A DNA stretch of 64,000 bases from Apodemus sylvaticus (taxonomy: Eukaryota; Chordata; Mammalia; Rodentia; Muridae), in NCBI RefSeq assembly GCF_947179515.1, contig NC_067481.1:29530086-29594085 (forward strand), in the 5' to 3' direction. The position numbers and the translations under genes were made by a program. Below are positions 45,491 to 57,697 of the stretch, in pieces (the stretch's first letter is position 1; each line of letters begins with the position of its first letter). Below the pieces are notes generated by a model that ran no database searches, was not told the DNA's origin, and saw only the letters and a list, made by a program, of their open reading frames with translations.

Positions 45491-45829
45491 GCTGAGCATA
45501 GGATTACAGGCCTGTGGATTTAAAAAAAAGTGTGTGTTTGTGTGTGTGTGTGTTCAAGTGTGTGCAAGTGCACATGTGCCTATGGAGGCTTCTCAACCAA
45601 TTCTTGTCCTAAAAAATAAAATAAATAAAATAAAAAGGGATTCTTAGGTAGAAGGAACAGATGACCAAAGGCGTGGACCTATCCCGAGGAGGAGTGGTGG
45701 TCAGGCACTTAGGTGCTATGCTGGGAGCCCTAGACTCCCTCCTCAGATAGAGTGCCTCAGGAGTGCGTTAGCGCAGAAACCAGTCAAGGCTGGCTTTGTT
45801 TTAGAAGGGTTAGTCACTTCAAAGAAAGA
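45491..45829. other. Gene-free stretch with SINE scrap and AT tract
   Basis: A GT-rich antisense B3-like scrap (45530-45605) and an (AAATA)n tract (45611-45637). Otherwise nothing recognised. Confidence 0.5.
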
Positions 45830-46200
45830 CTTGAAGAAAATCAAATTGAATAGAAGTTATTTGATCAAAGAACTACTCATGAATTGGACAGCACTCAGAA
45901 CCAGAAGCAACTCAGAACTCAGCCCAGCAGTGTGCGCACAAAGAGCTTTTATGAGCGGAAGTACATTAGAGAGTGAATTGGATTGGCTACGATAGGCCTC
46001 GTCTGAGCAATTGGCTGTCAGCGACTGGCTAAAGCTCGGCTGTTTGTAATTGACTGAAACTTGTCTATTTGTTGCAAGTCAGGTACTGGGATTCATTTTG
46101 TTTGTGTCCGACGGCGGGTCATGGTTTGTTACATTAGAAGGACTCAGGCTAATGACCTATTTATTTAAGTTCGGACTTTGGAGGATGCACTGACAACAGC
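45830..46200 (-). mobile_element. LTR-like segment, antisense
   Basis: On the minus strand there is a CATAAAAG TATA-like box (near 45945) and several CCAAT-type motifs. CpG-bearing sequence ('gtccgacggcggg', 46108-46120) is unusual locally. Probably a rodent ERV LTR. Family and edges not assigned. Confidence 0.4.
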
Positions 46201-46453
46201 TTGTAGAGAAGAGAGAGGGAATCGCTCTCTCATCCACTCTTGCACTGTGTGCTTCCTGGATATCTCCGATGATGGTTTTGAAGGATGGCTATTCCTTGGG
46301 AAAATTGGGTTGCCTTTTTAGAGTCAAGGGACCAACTGAGCAACCGACTGGCCCAACAGCCATCCTACCTACTGACTCCCCTCAGTTTTCTGAGGGCTCT
46401 AGATGGCCAAGGGCCTATGATACTTCCTGCTTATTATAGGATGTAGACATTCT

Positions 46454-46643
46454 TTTTTTTTTTTTTTTTTGGCTTTTGGTTTTTGGTTTTTTGGATTTGG
46501 TTTTTCAAGACAGGGTTTCTCTGTGTAGCCCTGGCTGTCCTGGAACTCACTCTGTAGACCAGGCTGGCCTTGAACTCAGAAATCCTCCTGCCTCTGCCTC
46601 CCAGAGTGCTGGGATTACAGGCATGCGCAACTACTGCCCGGCT
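46454..46643 (-). repeat. B1 SINE, antisense, 15-bp target duplication
   Basis: T-rich tail then the B1 body, flanked by GGATGTAGACATTCT (46439-46453, 46644-46658). Confidence 0.97.
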
Positions 46644-46658
46644 GGATGTAGACATTCT

Positions 46659-47675
46659 AAAGCAAACTTCAGACTTCTTACTTTTGGTCTGACACTGCTT
46701 AGCTAGAGTAAATGAGGGTTGGGGCTAGATGTGAAATTTTCTTGAAGGGGTTTGGAAGTAACAAACAAGTGGCTACACTGCCTCATGTTTGCTGGGAGGG
46801 CTCCATGAAACTTTGGTCTAATTTCTGAAACTGGAATCGAAACGCCAGCTCAGGTGCATACCCGCTGAATGCCTCTGGGTAAGAGTCTGTCTTCCTAAGT
46901 CTCAGTTTACCTAACTGCAAAATGAGGATGGTTAACACCTACCTAGAAGATGAGGTCACAAGCCCATTTGAGGTACTTCCTGTGAGCATGGCCAAGGGAG
47001 GAAGTGATTTCTTGTGGACCTTAATGTCTGTTGGTAGTAGCAGGAATTCTCCCTGACTGGCTTCTTAGTGTGGGCATCTGCTGGGAGTGGCTCTCTAGAT
47101 CTGGCCTTTCCACTCTACCTACTGTTGGCCATTTTCTTTGGTATGTGTGATTCAGTATCTACAGATGACGGAGGAGAGAAAGGAGCTGGGGTGGTGTGAT
47201 GTGAAAGCCAGCACTGTCTCCCAGAGAGTGATCTGTCCTCAGCAGGATGAGGTTTTCTTCTTGTTCAGTTCCTCTCTGGTTGGTGGTCGATGTCCTCATT
47301 GTTCCTGAGTGGGGACTGTGAGAACTGTCACAGCTGAAGGTGGCCTCCTTGGCAACGTTCTGGTGGCAAGGGAAAAACAGACAGATGGTCAGAACCATTC
47401 AGGAAGACACTCTGCTGATCACCTGGGAATCCAGACGATCCTCCCATGCAATCCTGTATCACTATAACTATTGATTCCTTCTTCCTGTTCTTCTCACAAA
47501 TGCTTTTGAAAAACGTAGCACGCCTAGTTAAACATCCTCTGTCTAACCGTCCCATTCATCACCACAGTGTGAACACACATGGGGATGGATGTACATGGGG
47601 AACAAAGGGTTCTCGTGGGCACTATGCGTCTTTACAGATGAATTTGTCCTCATGACATCCCAAGAAGAGTGGCTC
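46659..47675. other. Gene-free stretch
   Basis: Holds a MIR relic (46845-46955). No gene. Frames near 47159-47655 lack domains. Confidence 0.5.
46845..46955 (+). repeat. MIR-like ancient SINE, sense
   Basis: 'tgcctctgggtaagagtctg', 'cctaagtctcagtttaccta' and 'actgcaaaatgaggatgg' follow the MIR core. Confidence 0.7.
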
Positions 47676-47858
47676 GGGCTGGAGAGATGGCTCAGCAGTT
47701 AAGAGCACTGACTGCCCTTCCGAAGGTCCTGAGTTCAAATCCCAGCAACCACATGGTGGCTCACGACCATCCATAATAAGATCTGATGCCCTTTTCTGGT
47801 GTGTCTGAAGATAGCTACAGTGTACTTAGATATAACAATAAACAAATCTTAAAAAAAA
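47676..47858 (+). repeat. B2 SINE, sense
   Basis: Head 'gggctggagagatggctcag', body and AATAAA-bearing tail. AGAAGAGTGG / AGGAGAGTGG flank it as an imperfect target duplication. Confidence 0.95.
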
Positions 47859-49792
47859 GGAGAGTGGTTTATTCTGTACTACTGTTGTCTGTAGTTAGCC
47901 TGCATTGTTCTCTCTCTCTTCTCTCTCTGTTTCTAAGATTAAAAAACCCAGATACATGGGTTTTACCTTGTCTCAGATGAGGCAGGAAATGAAGCACGTG
48001 AAGGAGGCCTACTGCCGAGCCACCAGCACCAACGTTGCCTCTCGGCTTGTGGGTGTCACAGAGAGACTTGCACCCTGCTATCGGAGTGACTAAGCCCTTG
48101 TGCTGACTGGCTCAGACTTCCCGTATTTGGGATGATTTGTGGCTGATTTAAAGTTTTCAGGGGTGTTTTAATTTTTAAACAACTTACATGCATCATTTTC
48201 ATAATGAAATAAAAGTGTTATTTGCACATAACCCCTGAAGCATATAATTTGTACCATGCAAAACATCGAGCAGGAACTTCTAATTACTTTATTTTTTGGC
48301 GGGCAAAGGAAAGAGCTCTGAGATGCAGTGGAAGGGAGTAGTTAGACTTGGGCCATCATCTCCTGGCACACTTCAGAGGCCAGTCATTTGTTGGAGTCTT
48401 TCTGATGTCTTCTCATAATACTTGTGATGGGTTGTGGAGTTCGAGCTTTCTTACTGGAGATTCCCGCTGCTTTGTCCCATCTCTGCCACAAGATGGCAAT
48501 CACACCACAATGATCAGCCTGCGCCCTCCAAGAGTAACATCAAGCTCCTCTCCCAAATTCAGAGAAGGTTCTCCACTGCTTCAGGGGAAGAAGGGGTTTT
48601 TAGGGTACCCCCTAAACCTACATGGCCTCTGGATTCAAAGTTTAGGCAGTTGGACTGTCACATTTGGACGCATGACTCTTCTTAGAGTAGGGTAGCATTG
48701 CCCATATTTCTTCCTGAAGGAAGACACACAGAAACAAAATAGTGCCGAAGTTTCCAAGGAAATAATGAGTGCCACAGTGCCTGGGCAATGCGTTATCTGT
48801 GATCTCTGAAGTTCTTTATCCTGTGGCTTGTGTAGATTTGTTTTGCTGCATGGGGAAAAAATATGATATTGGCTTTCCAGGCACAAAGGCCAAGGTGAAT
48901 CTAGGATGGGTACCTGGCAGCTTTCCTTGGGGGGCATTGCTGGGTGAGTTGCTGGGTAGGACAGCTGTAATGGAGGCCTGGTGTTTGGATTGAACTTCTA
49001 GGGAAGAAGGTCAGTCAAGAATAAGGCCTGGGCTGGCTGTTGTGGTGAAACTGGGTAGGTGAAAGATGAATGGGGTGGAACACCAGGGTTCCCTGACTGC
49101 ATTTCCATGCTCCTCCCCCCATGGTGCTCAGTGGGGGAGTGAGGGAGGGACTTCTGTGTCAGTTATCTCAGTCTGCTGGAATAGATGAAGTATCAACTGC
49201 AGTGGTAGAACACCATAGTCCATTTGTTTCTTTTCTAATACTTGTACTGGATGATCTGACACAGCAGGAAGGAAGCTCTTTTCCAAAGAACAACTAACTT
49301 ATGAACAATGCTTTAGAGTCTCCTCTATTTTTTTTTTTAAACTCACAGATTGGGAGAACCCTGAGAGAGAACACAGATGTATAAGCACACACGTGAGGTT
49401 TGTTGAGCAAGGCCCACTCTCTGTCCCTCTGGCCAGAGAAGAGTGGCATGGCCTCACCTAACTGCAAAGGAGGCTGGGAAATGTGGTTTGGTATGTGGCT
49501 AGGAGAATAAGAAAATAGCCTTTGTGTAACGACTACAGAGTCTCTGTTTCTAGACTCATCATTTAAGCCAACGATGGGGCTTGTCCTGAAGAAATAATCA
49601 GATTTGCTTGTACATCTGTATTCATGCACAAAGGTCTTCATTGCTGTGGTTACAAAAGCCAATATTTAGAATAAGTTATTTAGTGATCATGGATTAAAGA
49701 CTGTATGGTCTATTTGCACAAAGGCATACTATACAGCTACCAAAAGTTGTGTGGTAAAAGAGTGTTTTGGCTCCACTGTCATCATGTGCCTT
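47859..49792. other. Gene-free stretch
   Basis: Single-copy-looking, few repeats. Frames at 48348-48695, 48635-48937 and 49294-49662 show no domain. Confidence 0.5.
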
Positions 49793-50096
49793 CATAAGTC
49801 ACTATTGTTGCTTAATTAAGTCATCACTGGAGTTTATTAAGTCACCATGGTGTTTTATTAAGTCACCACAGTGCTCTATTGAGTCATCGTTCTTGTTTTA
49901 TTAAGTCATGCTTTATTAAATCTCTGTGATGCTTTCTGAAGTCACCACTGTGCTTTATTGAGTTATCATTGTCTTTTATTAAGTCATCATGGCACTTTAG
50001 TGAGTCACTGTGATGCTTTATTAAGTTACCATGGTGTTTTATTAAGTCATGATTGTACTTTATTAAGGCATCTAGTATTTTTATTATTTATTAAGG
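49793..50096. repeat. Degenerate ~21-bp minisatellite
   Basis: About 14 units of roughly 21 bp with consensus close to 'attaagtcaccatggtgttt'. Units are diverged and of slightly variable length. Most keep an A-(A/G)-GTCA core. At least two carry TGAGTCA, the AP-1 consensus (49880-49886 and about 50000-50006). Confidence 0.9.
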
Positions 50097-50374
50097 TGAT
50101 ATATTAATTGTAATCACAGGCACTTCCAGGGTTTATGTGAACCAAGAAAAAAAAAGAACACAAAGGCATTATCTATTTTCATTTAAATATTCTACCACCT
50201 AGGATCATGCACAACACATTTATTTTGAATATAACCCCATGAAATACTCTCTGTATTTCTAGGAGCACATTTCCCCAAAAGCAAAGTCTGTGATTGAATT
50301 ATACTGCAGGCTTTGTTGGTGACTGTTTAATTCACGTCTTATCTCCCTGGCTCAGTGTCTGACTCCTGCTCTGA

Positions 50375-50500
50375 ACCACAGCATCGCAGGGCAAGGGCTG
50401 TGTCAGGCATCTTTACCTGTTCCATACACAGTGTAGAATCCAGAGTAGGAACTTGGTAAATATTTATTAAGTCAAGTTGAATTGGGTCCAGTAATGTCAA
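50375..50500 (+). repeat. L2-like ancient LINE 3' end
   Basis: 'cagggcaagggctgtgtcag' and 'tggtaaatatttattaagtc' match the L2 3'-end pattern. Confidence 0.5.
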
Positions 50501-50527
50501 CTGTAAAAACAAGAATGAGAAAAGCAA

Positions 50528-50570
50528 GGAACACACACACACACACACACACCACACGCGCACACACAGA
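50528..50570. repeat. (CA)n microsatellite
   Basis: CA units with one CC and a CGCG interruption. Confidence 0.92.
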
Positions 50571-51057
50571 GATGATGGCTTCTGTGTGAGAAGTTCACAG
50601 AGGCCATTCAAAAGACTGTAAGAGAACATCTCCGCACAATAGGATCGTCATGCTCGTTTATTCAAAATTTCCTCAATCTTCCATTTCTTCTACAGTGGAT
50701 CATTTGCATAATCATTTGCAGCTATCTTGTGTATTCAAGATTAAAAGAAAAAGTCATACTTAAGGGAGGATACTGTAGGGACTAGAAAATGATTCTGATC
50801 CTGTGCCTTGGGGAATGAATTTGAGAAAAGGGGCGGTCCCTGGTAGTGATGGACAGAACGGACCAGATGCTGCGCTCAGACCCTTGTCTGAGATTGGGGA
50901 CAGACTGGATGTAGGGGCTTCAGGGGTCTAGCAGGGAGGGTTTCTGACAATGCTCACAGGATGTAAACAGGTCTCTTCTTACCGACAGGTGTAGGGTAGC
51001 CATTCCCTCTAAATGAAAACATTTCTTCTGAAGGAAGGAGGGTGGTTCCTAAGATAC

Positions 51058-51196
51058 AAGAAGCTGGTGGTGCATACCTTTAATCCCAGCGCTAGGGGGG
51101 CAAAGGCAGGCAGATCTCTATTAGATTAAGGCCAATCTAGTCTACAATAGCAAGGTCCAAGACAGCTAAGGCTACATAGTAAGACTCTGTCTCGAA
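51058..51196 (+). repeat. B1 SINE, sense
   Basis: 'cctttaatcccagcgctag', 'ggcaaaggcaggcagatctc' and 'aagactctgtctcgaaat'. Moderately diverged. Confidence 0.85.
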
Positions 51197-51240
51197 ATAT
51201 ACACATAGCACCCACACACTTATGCACACCATCACTACTA

Positions 51241-51310
51241 TTACCACCACCACCACCACCACCACCACCACCACCACCACCACCACCACCCCCAACAACA
51301 ACAACAACAG
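51241..51310. repeat. (CCA)n-(CAA)n trinucleotide tract
   Basis: About 16 CCA units passing into CAA units, downstream of the B1 tail. Confidence 0.93.
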
Positions 51311-52077
51311 CAATAGCTCAAATGAACAAAAAAGATACAAGAAGCTCAGAAAGTTACTAGCCCCATGAGGCCTTTCCCCTAAGGCATAGCAGCAGTGAGC
51401 AATTGCGGGGGCAAAGAGGAGACTCCTTAGTTGACCTGCTTGTGAGCCAGGCTGGGGGGCATTCAGAGATGTAGGTGGTTTTTTATTAGAAGGACTGAGT
51501 TTTTGGCTGATTCTACAGCAACAATCATTTCTGCTCCTGAGAGTAACCCTTTCCCCATGTTTACCAAGTTATACTTGGCTGGAGTAACTTCTTTGCCTAG
51601 TTGATGTTGGTATTCTATTTGGGGAGACAGGATAGCTACAGCACAGGGTGGGCAAGAGACTCTGTAATTCTTCTGGGAGCTCCTCTACCCTTCTCTAAGA
51701 CTTGGCATTCCTAAACTGTAAGACACTGGTTAACTTTAAATTTTAGATGAACAACATGTAATAATTTTAGGACAGCTGGGTCACAGAGCCTGCACTGTAA
51801 CACTAGCACAGGGAAAGGCTTGGCTTTGGTGAAGTTCTTAATGACTAATGGAGCTCCATAGGCCTGACCATAGTGCTCTCCTACCCAGGGCTGTTCTGCC
51901 AATCTTAGAATGGTTTCTCCTGGAGAAGCCTGCCCAGGGTGGACCAGACCCTTCTTCAAATTCATGTAGGTGGCTCATCAGGGCCTTTCTGTCCTTCCTG
52001 GATGGGATCCTACTTTTCTGGCTAACTCTGTTCTCTCTATGCTCTCCCTCAAGGCTTGCCCTGTCCTGTTCTGTTCT
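51311..52077. other. Gene-free stretch
   Basis: Nothing recognised. Frames 51711-51965 and 51848-52105 lack domains. Confidence 0.5.
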
Positions 52078-52222
52078 GTTTTTGAGGTTGTATTTTACAC
52101 TGTAGCCAAAGTTGGTCTAGGGCTTGCTATGTAGCCTAGGCTGGCCTCACACTCATGACGACCCTCTTGTCCCAGCCTCCTGAGTGCTGGAACTACAGGC
52201 ATGTGCCACCACAGCCGACTTC
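52078..52222 (-). repeat. Old B1-like SINE, antisense
   Basis: 'gctatgtagcctaggctggc', 'cctcctgagtgctggaacta' and 'aggcatgtgccaccac'. Confidence 0.8.
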
Positions 52223-53344
52223 TAGGCTTGTCTCTCCTCAGGCCCTCAACAAGGCCATCGGTCCCCAGCCTCTTCCTGGTAATACATTTTCTAGACATTA
52301 AAAAAAATGTGCGAAAGCCATTCTGCCTTGAGTTGGGGCTGAGTAGAGGCATAGCAAGCGATCTGGGGAGGAAAAAAGGATCGTGGAGCAGGAAGGAAGA
52401 GGCAATGGAGTCTGGGAAGCTAGGGGTGGAGGGCCAGCTGCCCCTCAGGGTAGGAGGCAGAAGTGCTTAAGTCCACAGGCAAACAGAAGTGGAGAACAGG
52501 ATTATCTTCCCAGGGAACGAGGCAAACAGGTTCAGAACAGAACACAAAGGGCTGACATTGGTTCCAGCAGATGACACCGTTGATAGTCACAGAATGAGCC
52601 TGCCTGCAGGAGCTGCCAGGAGCCCAGTGTAATCAGAGGGAGTTCTGTTCTCTCAGCCTCTGCCTCTTCCATTTGTCAAATGCTTCTTCTGTGCAGCTTG
52701 TTGGTTTTGAAAAGCACGTTTCACTGAAGGTTGCTGAATAAATCATTCTCGAATATGGAATTTTCCAGTTTTCAAAACATTAGGTAGAATCAAATGATAT
52801 GGCCAACACCTCACTGCTTTGGGCTTATAAAACAGGAATATGGCACACACACTGAGAGACCAGGTATGCAAACACATCGTGCTGTATGCAGACACTTATA
52901 AGGGGCTGGTGACCTGGCTTACTGTGCCAGCCTGTGCTCAGCAGCTGTGGCTGAGCTGGCTCGAGAGAATTTCTCTCAGGATTTTAAACACCAAACTGAA
53001 GAAGTTCCCACTGTCTCCTTCTTGCTTACTACTTTATTCTAGAGTCTTCCCTTTGCCCCTTTGCTCCAGAAGATTCCTCCTCAAGCCTTGGTGGCACTCT
53101 GAGGATTCTATGGCACACCCCGGAAAGCCAGGGCAGAGTCCTGCCAGGATCATGTTCTCCTTGTTGCAAGATACAAATTAGTTTTGAAAACATCAGCTAC
53201 ACGGAATCATTTTGAATAAATATCACTGTTTGTCACCTTATATAAAAGCTATAACTGTTGGCTGGACATGAAAACCTTCTGATTGTCAACAGCCCCCTTG
53301 GGTTTAATGTTTTTTTTTTTAACTATTGTTCACACTGCTCATGA
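52223..53344. other. Gene-free stretch
   Basis: Nothing recognised. The frame 52840-53181 (113 aa) has no domain. Confidence 0.5.
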
Positions 53345-53720
53345 CCCTGTGTCTTAGTTTCACGTTTGTTGCTGTGATAAAATACCTAGACAAAAGCAAC
53401 CCAGGGGGAAAAGGGTTTATTTGGCTTACGATTCTGGGTTACAGTCCATCATGTGGGAAAGGTAAGGCAGCAGGAAATTGAAGCAGCTAATCATATCACC
53501 TCCACAGGCAAGAGCAGAGAGAAATGGTTGTATATATGGCCACTTACTTGGTAGTGCTTTTTTTTTCCTCTTAGGTAGTTAAGGACCTCTTGCCTAGGGA
53601 ATGGTGTTGCCTACAGTAGGTTAGGGACCATCAATTAACTTAATTAAGACAATCCCATCCATACACGCCCTTAAGCCAACCCAATGTTTCCCATTTGGTA
53701 CTTTCTTTCCAGGCAGTTCT
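53345..53720 (-). repeat. MaLR-like rodent repeat, antisense
   Basis: 'gttgctgtgataaaatacct', 'agggtttatttggcttacga' and 'ccatcaattaacttaattaa' are phrases of a very common murine LTR-like repeat in antisense orientation. Confidence 0.65.
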
Positions 53721-53879
53721 TGGTTTAACCACCAAACCACATGGTTTCCTGAGATGGGAGATAGAGCAGGAGAGGCGAGTCATCGTCAAGAGTGTGGGCT
53801 CCGTGTAGAAGTCACATCTAGGAAGGTGAAACAGAGTCAGATCTCATACCAGTTAAAATCAGAAAGCACGAGGCTGGGG

Positions 53880-54100
53880 AGATGGCTGTGCTGTGTTCAC
53901 TGGGCAAGCATGAGGACATAAATTTAGATCCCCAGCACATCTTCAAAAAGCTGGATGCAGAAGTGTATGCCGGTGATTCCAGAACTGAGAAGGTGGAGAC
54001 GAGGGTCTCAGGGAGTTGGTGGTTAACCAAGTCTGGCTGAGCTGACAAGGTTCAGTGGGAGATCCTGTCTCAAAAGATAACGCAGAGCTTGAGGAAGACA
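53880..54100 (+). repeat. tRNA-headed B3/RSINE-type SINE, sense
   Basis: 'gaggctggggagatggctg', 'gcaagcatgaggacataaat' and 'gggagatcctgtctcaaaag'. Same type as the interrupted copy at 27929-28660. Confidence 0.7.
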
Positions 54101-54144
54101 TACATTGTCAACTTTTCGTCTCCCCATGCTCTCTTTCTCTCTCT

Positions 54145-54148
<4 letters not shown>

Positions 54149-54188
<40 letters not shown>
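54149..54188. repeat. (CA)n microsatellite
   Basis: About 20 CA units after a TCTC stretch. Confidence 0.95.
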
Positions 54189-54189
<1 letters not shown>

Positions 54190-54344
54190 TTACTCTCAGT
54201 ACAAAGTGTTACTGAGCCTGAGAATAGGATGATATGGTAAACCTCACAAAAAGGAGTGTTTGATTTCCGAGTGTTCATGTGGACAGTAGTCTGATGGTTT
54301 AAAGTAATTTTTTTTTTAAAAATTTCAGCTGTTCTACCCTTGTT

Positions 54345-54465
54345 CTTCCCTAGCTATATGACCACAGGCAAGTTACCTAGACTTTCTGAGCCTTAGTTCC
54401 CTCATCTATAAAATGGAGAGAATATTTTCTGCCTCACAGGGCAGCAATGGACGTCTGACAGAACA
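54345..54465 (+). repeat. MIR ancient SINE, sense
   Basis: 'tatatgaccacaggcaagtt', 'gagccttagttccctcatct' and 'ataaaatggagagaat' follow the MIR core closely. Confidence 0.8.
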
Positions 54466-54745
54466 AGGGTAAGTGGTAGCATGTTTTAAACCATGGTCTC
54501 TATGAAAACACTGTGTGTGTGGATTGTCAGAACTCCCTTCCTGGTAGGTGGTGAAGGAAGAAGAATCCAACCATCAGGGAGCGATCCCATAGCCTAGGGA
54601 GAAGAATAGGCAATAGACCTGAGTGGGTAGACAGGAAGGGAGCAGAGTTGCTAGGGAACCAGCCACAGCCCTGCAGGGATGAAGGATGTGACGCAGAATG
54701 CAAAAGCACACAAGCAATCCAGGCTTAACCGGGTTGCAAACTACC

Positions 54746-54792
54746 GGGGGTGGGGTGGGGTGGGGTGGGTTGGGGTGGGGTGCGGTGGGGGT
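54746..54792 (+). repeat. (GGGGT)n tract, possible G-quadruplex
   Basis: About eight GGGG or GGGGG runs separated by T, with one GC interruption. Confidence 0.88.
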
Positions 54793-55190
54793 TTTCCCAC
54801 CCAAATACCACCACTGGGTACCAACAGTCTGCTCTTTCCCCTAGAGCTCCTGTAGAGACTGTTCTCGCTGGGCTTTAAGACAGTGTGCTGTGTTGTAGTG
54901 CTTTCTAAGCAATGACTGTGACACGTTTTAGAACTTCAGATCCACGATATTCATCAACAACAGTTTGAGTGCAAATGTCCCATTGTCACTTGACATTGAG
55001 ATCCCATACTACATAATAAAGCTATATCACAGAGCTTGCCATCTTCTAATCGATGTGCCCAATACAGACATCCAAGGCCCGTGGCACTTGGTCCTTGAAG
55101 TGAAAGAATTTCAGAATGCAGCAACAGAATGTGCATCAAACTTCAAAGAAGCTTAAACAAAAGGGAGGGTAATTTCATGGATTGAGCTCT

Positions 55191-55285
55191 GCCCCTCCCC
55201 TCCCCTCCCCCCCCCCCCTTCCTGTTCCTCTTTCTCCCTTTTCTCCCCTCCTCTCATTTCATCTCCCCTCCCCCTCCAGTTGCTT
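55191..55285. repeat. C/CT-rich low-complexity tract
   Basis: Polypyrimidine, with a C13 run near 55207-55219. Confidence 0.85.
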
Positions 55286-55703
55286 CCCCCAAATGGTACC
55301 ACTCCCCGCATCCTTTTGTCCAGTAACCTCATTGGTTTACCTTTGGTCATGTGCTCATTTTTGACCAATTAGGAGGATGAAAGTGTCCTGATTGGCCTCT
55401 TGGGGGAGGGGGTAGATGTGGCTTCCTCTCTGAACCACAGAGTATGTTCTTTTTTAGAAGATAGGAGTGGGTGTCAGCAATTGACACTCATAGAGCTTCA
55501 ATGTTACCTATTCACGTTAAGCTTCCTAAGACAATAACTTTTTCTTGTTCATCGTAGTACCTTTAGCACAGTGCCTGGGATGTGTGTGTATGCATGTGTG
55601 TCTTCCCATAGATGAACAAATCTATTAGATACTTCAGTGAGTTCACTGGCAATTTCTGCATCTCTACTGGAGCACCCCTGGTGGTCATGGGGGTTAAGTA
55701 TTA

Positions 55704-55940
55704 TTTTTTTTTTAAATTGAGGTGAAATCCATATAACGAAAATGAATTATCTATAGGTACATGACTCAATAGTATTTGGTGTATTCACACTGCTTTGCAA
55801 ATGTCACTTATTTCAATTTACGAAACATCTTCATAATCTTCAAGAAACACCCCACTCTCTTAGGCGCTTGACTTCTTCCTGATCTCCTGGCAACCACCAG
55901 GAGATTTATAATTTACCCATATTTCCTATACCCTACCATT
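55704..55940 (-). mobile_element. Ancient L1M-type 3' end, antisense
   Basis: 'aattgaggtgaaatccatat', 'gtattcacactgctttgcaa' and 'cctggcaaccaccaggagat' occur in the order of an old mammalian L1 3' region. Confidence 0.65.
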
Positions 55941-57587
55941 CCTTAATGAAAGCAGTTAAATTCAGTGGATTTTTTTTGTCTTGCACTTATCAACAAACAG
56001 AAAAAAACACACAGGGAGCCCCTCATATTTGGCTATAAACAGCACACACAAGCTTGAGCTGGCTTGGCCGAGAAAAGAAGTGTCAGGGATCTACCTGAGT
56101 TCTTTCCAGAAGCCATGCCCAGTTGGGTAATTTGGTGCCACGTTCTGAACACTTACCAGAATTCGGCCTTCTATTTCTACTCATTTCTGCGTGCTGGCTG
56201 CTTCTTTCTCTGCTCAAGTGGGGTTTTCTAGTGTTTTCAGAACGTATGGCAGAAGGGCCGTCTCCCTCATCCCTTCTGCTCTTCCACATTCAGAGGCTAA
56301 CCGGCCCTGGGCCCCACTTCCGACTTGCGCGAGAGTAAATCAATCCGTCCAGCTTGACTAGTGCCTCTCGTCGACCCCGCGCTGTGGGCTCAGGGCAGTG
56401 CCCTCCGAAAGCTGATGAAGGCACTTTATGATCAACAGTAGAGGATGACGTGGATCTAAGCCAGCAGCGAGCGGGACCAGCAGCAGCTCCAAGCTGGGGC
56501 ATCTCCTCTGGAGACCTGCCTGTTGGCTCACAAGCCAGAGGGCTGCTCCGGTCTCCCTGAGTGTGGCTGTAATTGATTTTGCTTTAGAGGATTTCATGGC
56601 CCTTCTTGAGATAATAAAAAGGACTACCATAAAATTCTTCCAAACAAAATCAATTGCTTTCCTCTCCCCCAGCTCACAGAAGAAGTCTGCTGCTTCTCTG
56701 ACTGAGCAGTCTCCCGAAGCATTTGTGCCTGGGGTCTGGGGGAGGGAACGCGGTCTGGTTTTGGAGGGCATTTGTGCCCGTTGGAGTTGCATGGATTTGA
56801 GTCTCCTGTCCTTAGATCTTTGCCCCATTTTCTGTCTCGGGAGATGCCCCCCCTCCAAACAAAAGTCTTTGAAATTGGCTGGCCTCATCAAGTCAGAGGA
56901 AAGACGCTAAGGTGTGGCAGCAGCAAGCTAATGGTGGAGACTTCCGCTTATGCTATTTGAGAAAGCCATCTTTTTAGAAAGGCTCTGGAGAATGGCTTTA
57001 GCGTCTTAGACTGTCTGTAGTACCTGCTGCAGGCTTTGTTGACAGCTAAGCAGAAGGGTTTTCCTGGGAGAGCATGGTCAGTCATTTTCCTCTGGGACCT
57101 CAGGCCTCCTGTGGGTCTGTCTCTTGGAGTACACAGAGGTGTGGTTATATAGTTGCTTGTGTGCCAGAGGGACCCGCAGTTACTGGCGACTGCTGAGAAG
57201 GTCAGCAATGTTTAGAGGATAGAACAGTGGATCTAGAGATGGGAACTTCCAGGCTCAATCCTGGCACATCTCACTTGGAGCTGTGAGGGTTTAGACGTCT
57301 TGATTTTATCCCTGAGTGTCAACTTTCTGGTTTGTAACATAGGGAAGTATCCCTGTGTTCTTTCTCGTCTATGCAAGACTATCAGGAAGAGGGTTGATAC
57401 GACATGAGTGTAAAATGTTTGTGAGTAGTATAGCTTTCTCCCTGGATATAGGAAGTATTCTGGTCATTGCACCCAGGTTTGTTAGTTGACTATTATTGTT
57501 AATAATTATCAGTGATCAATGAAAATACACATACCATCAGTGCTGGGGGACAGTAAGGGAAAGGTCTTTACTTTGTTATACTTTTAG
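55941..57587. other. Repeat-poor gene-free stretch with an inverted repeat
   Basis: The minus frame 56358-56891 (177 aa) is the longest frame outside any recognised repeat, but no domain is visible. A perfect 11-bp inverted repeat lies at 56571-56581 / 56645-56655. A MIR-like scrap is at 57235-57400. Confidence 0.5.
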
Positions 57588-57664
57588 AGAAAGATTTATT
57601 TAAAAAATTAAGTCTATGCATATTTGTCTGTATATAAGTATGTGTACTGTGTACATGCCTGGAT

Positions 57665-57697
<33 letters not shown>

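Larger units (their letters stand above)
50097..51057. other. Gene-free stretch
   Basis: Contains an L2-like end (50375-50500) and a CA tract (50528-50570). No gene seen. Confidence 0.5.
54466..55703. other. Gene-free stretch
   Basis: Includes a G-rich tract (54746-54792) and a C/CT-rich tract (55191-55285). The frame 54965-55156 (63 aa) has no domain. Confidence 0.5.

Noticed and set aside
49793..50096. Possible CRISPR-like array
   Set aside because: Units are contiguous ~21-bp degenerate repeats without unique spacers, and this is mammalian DNA.
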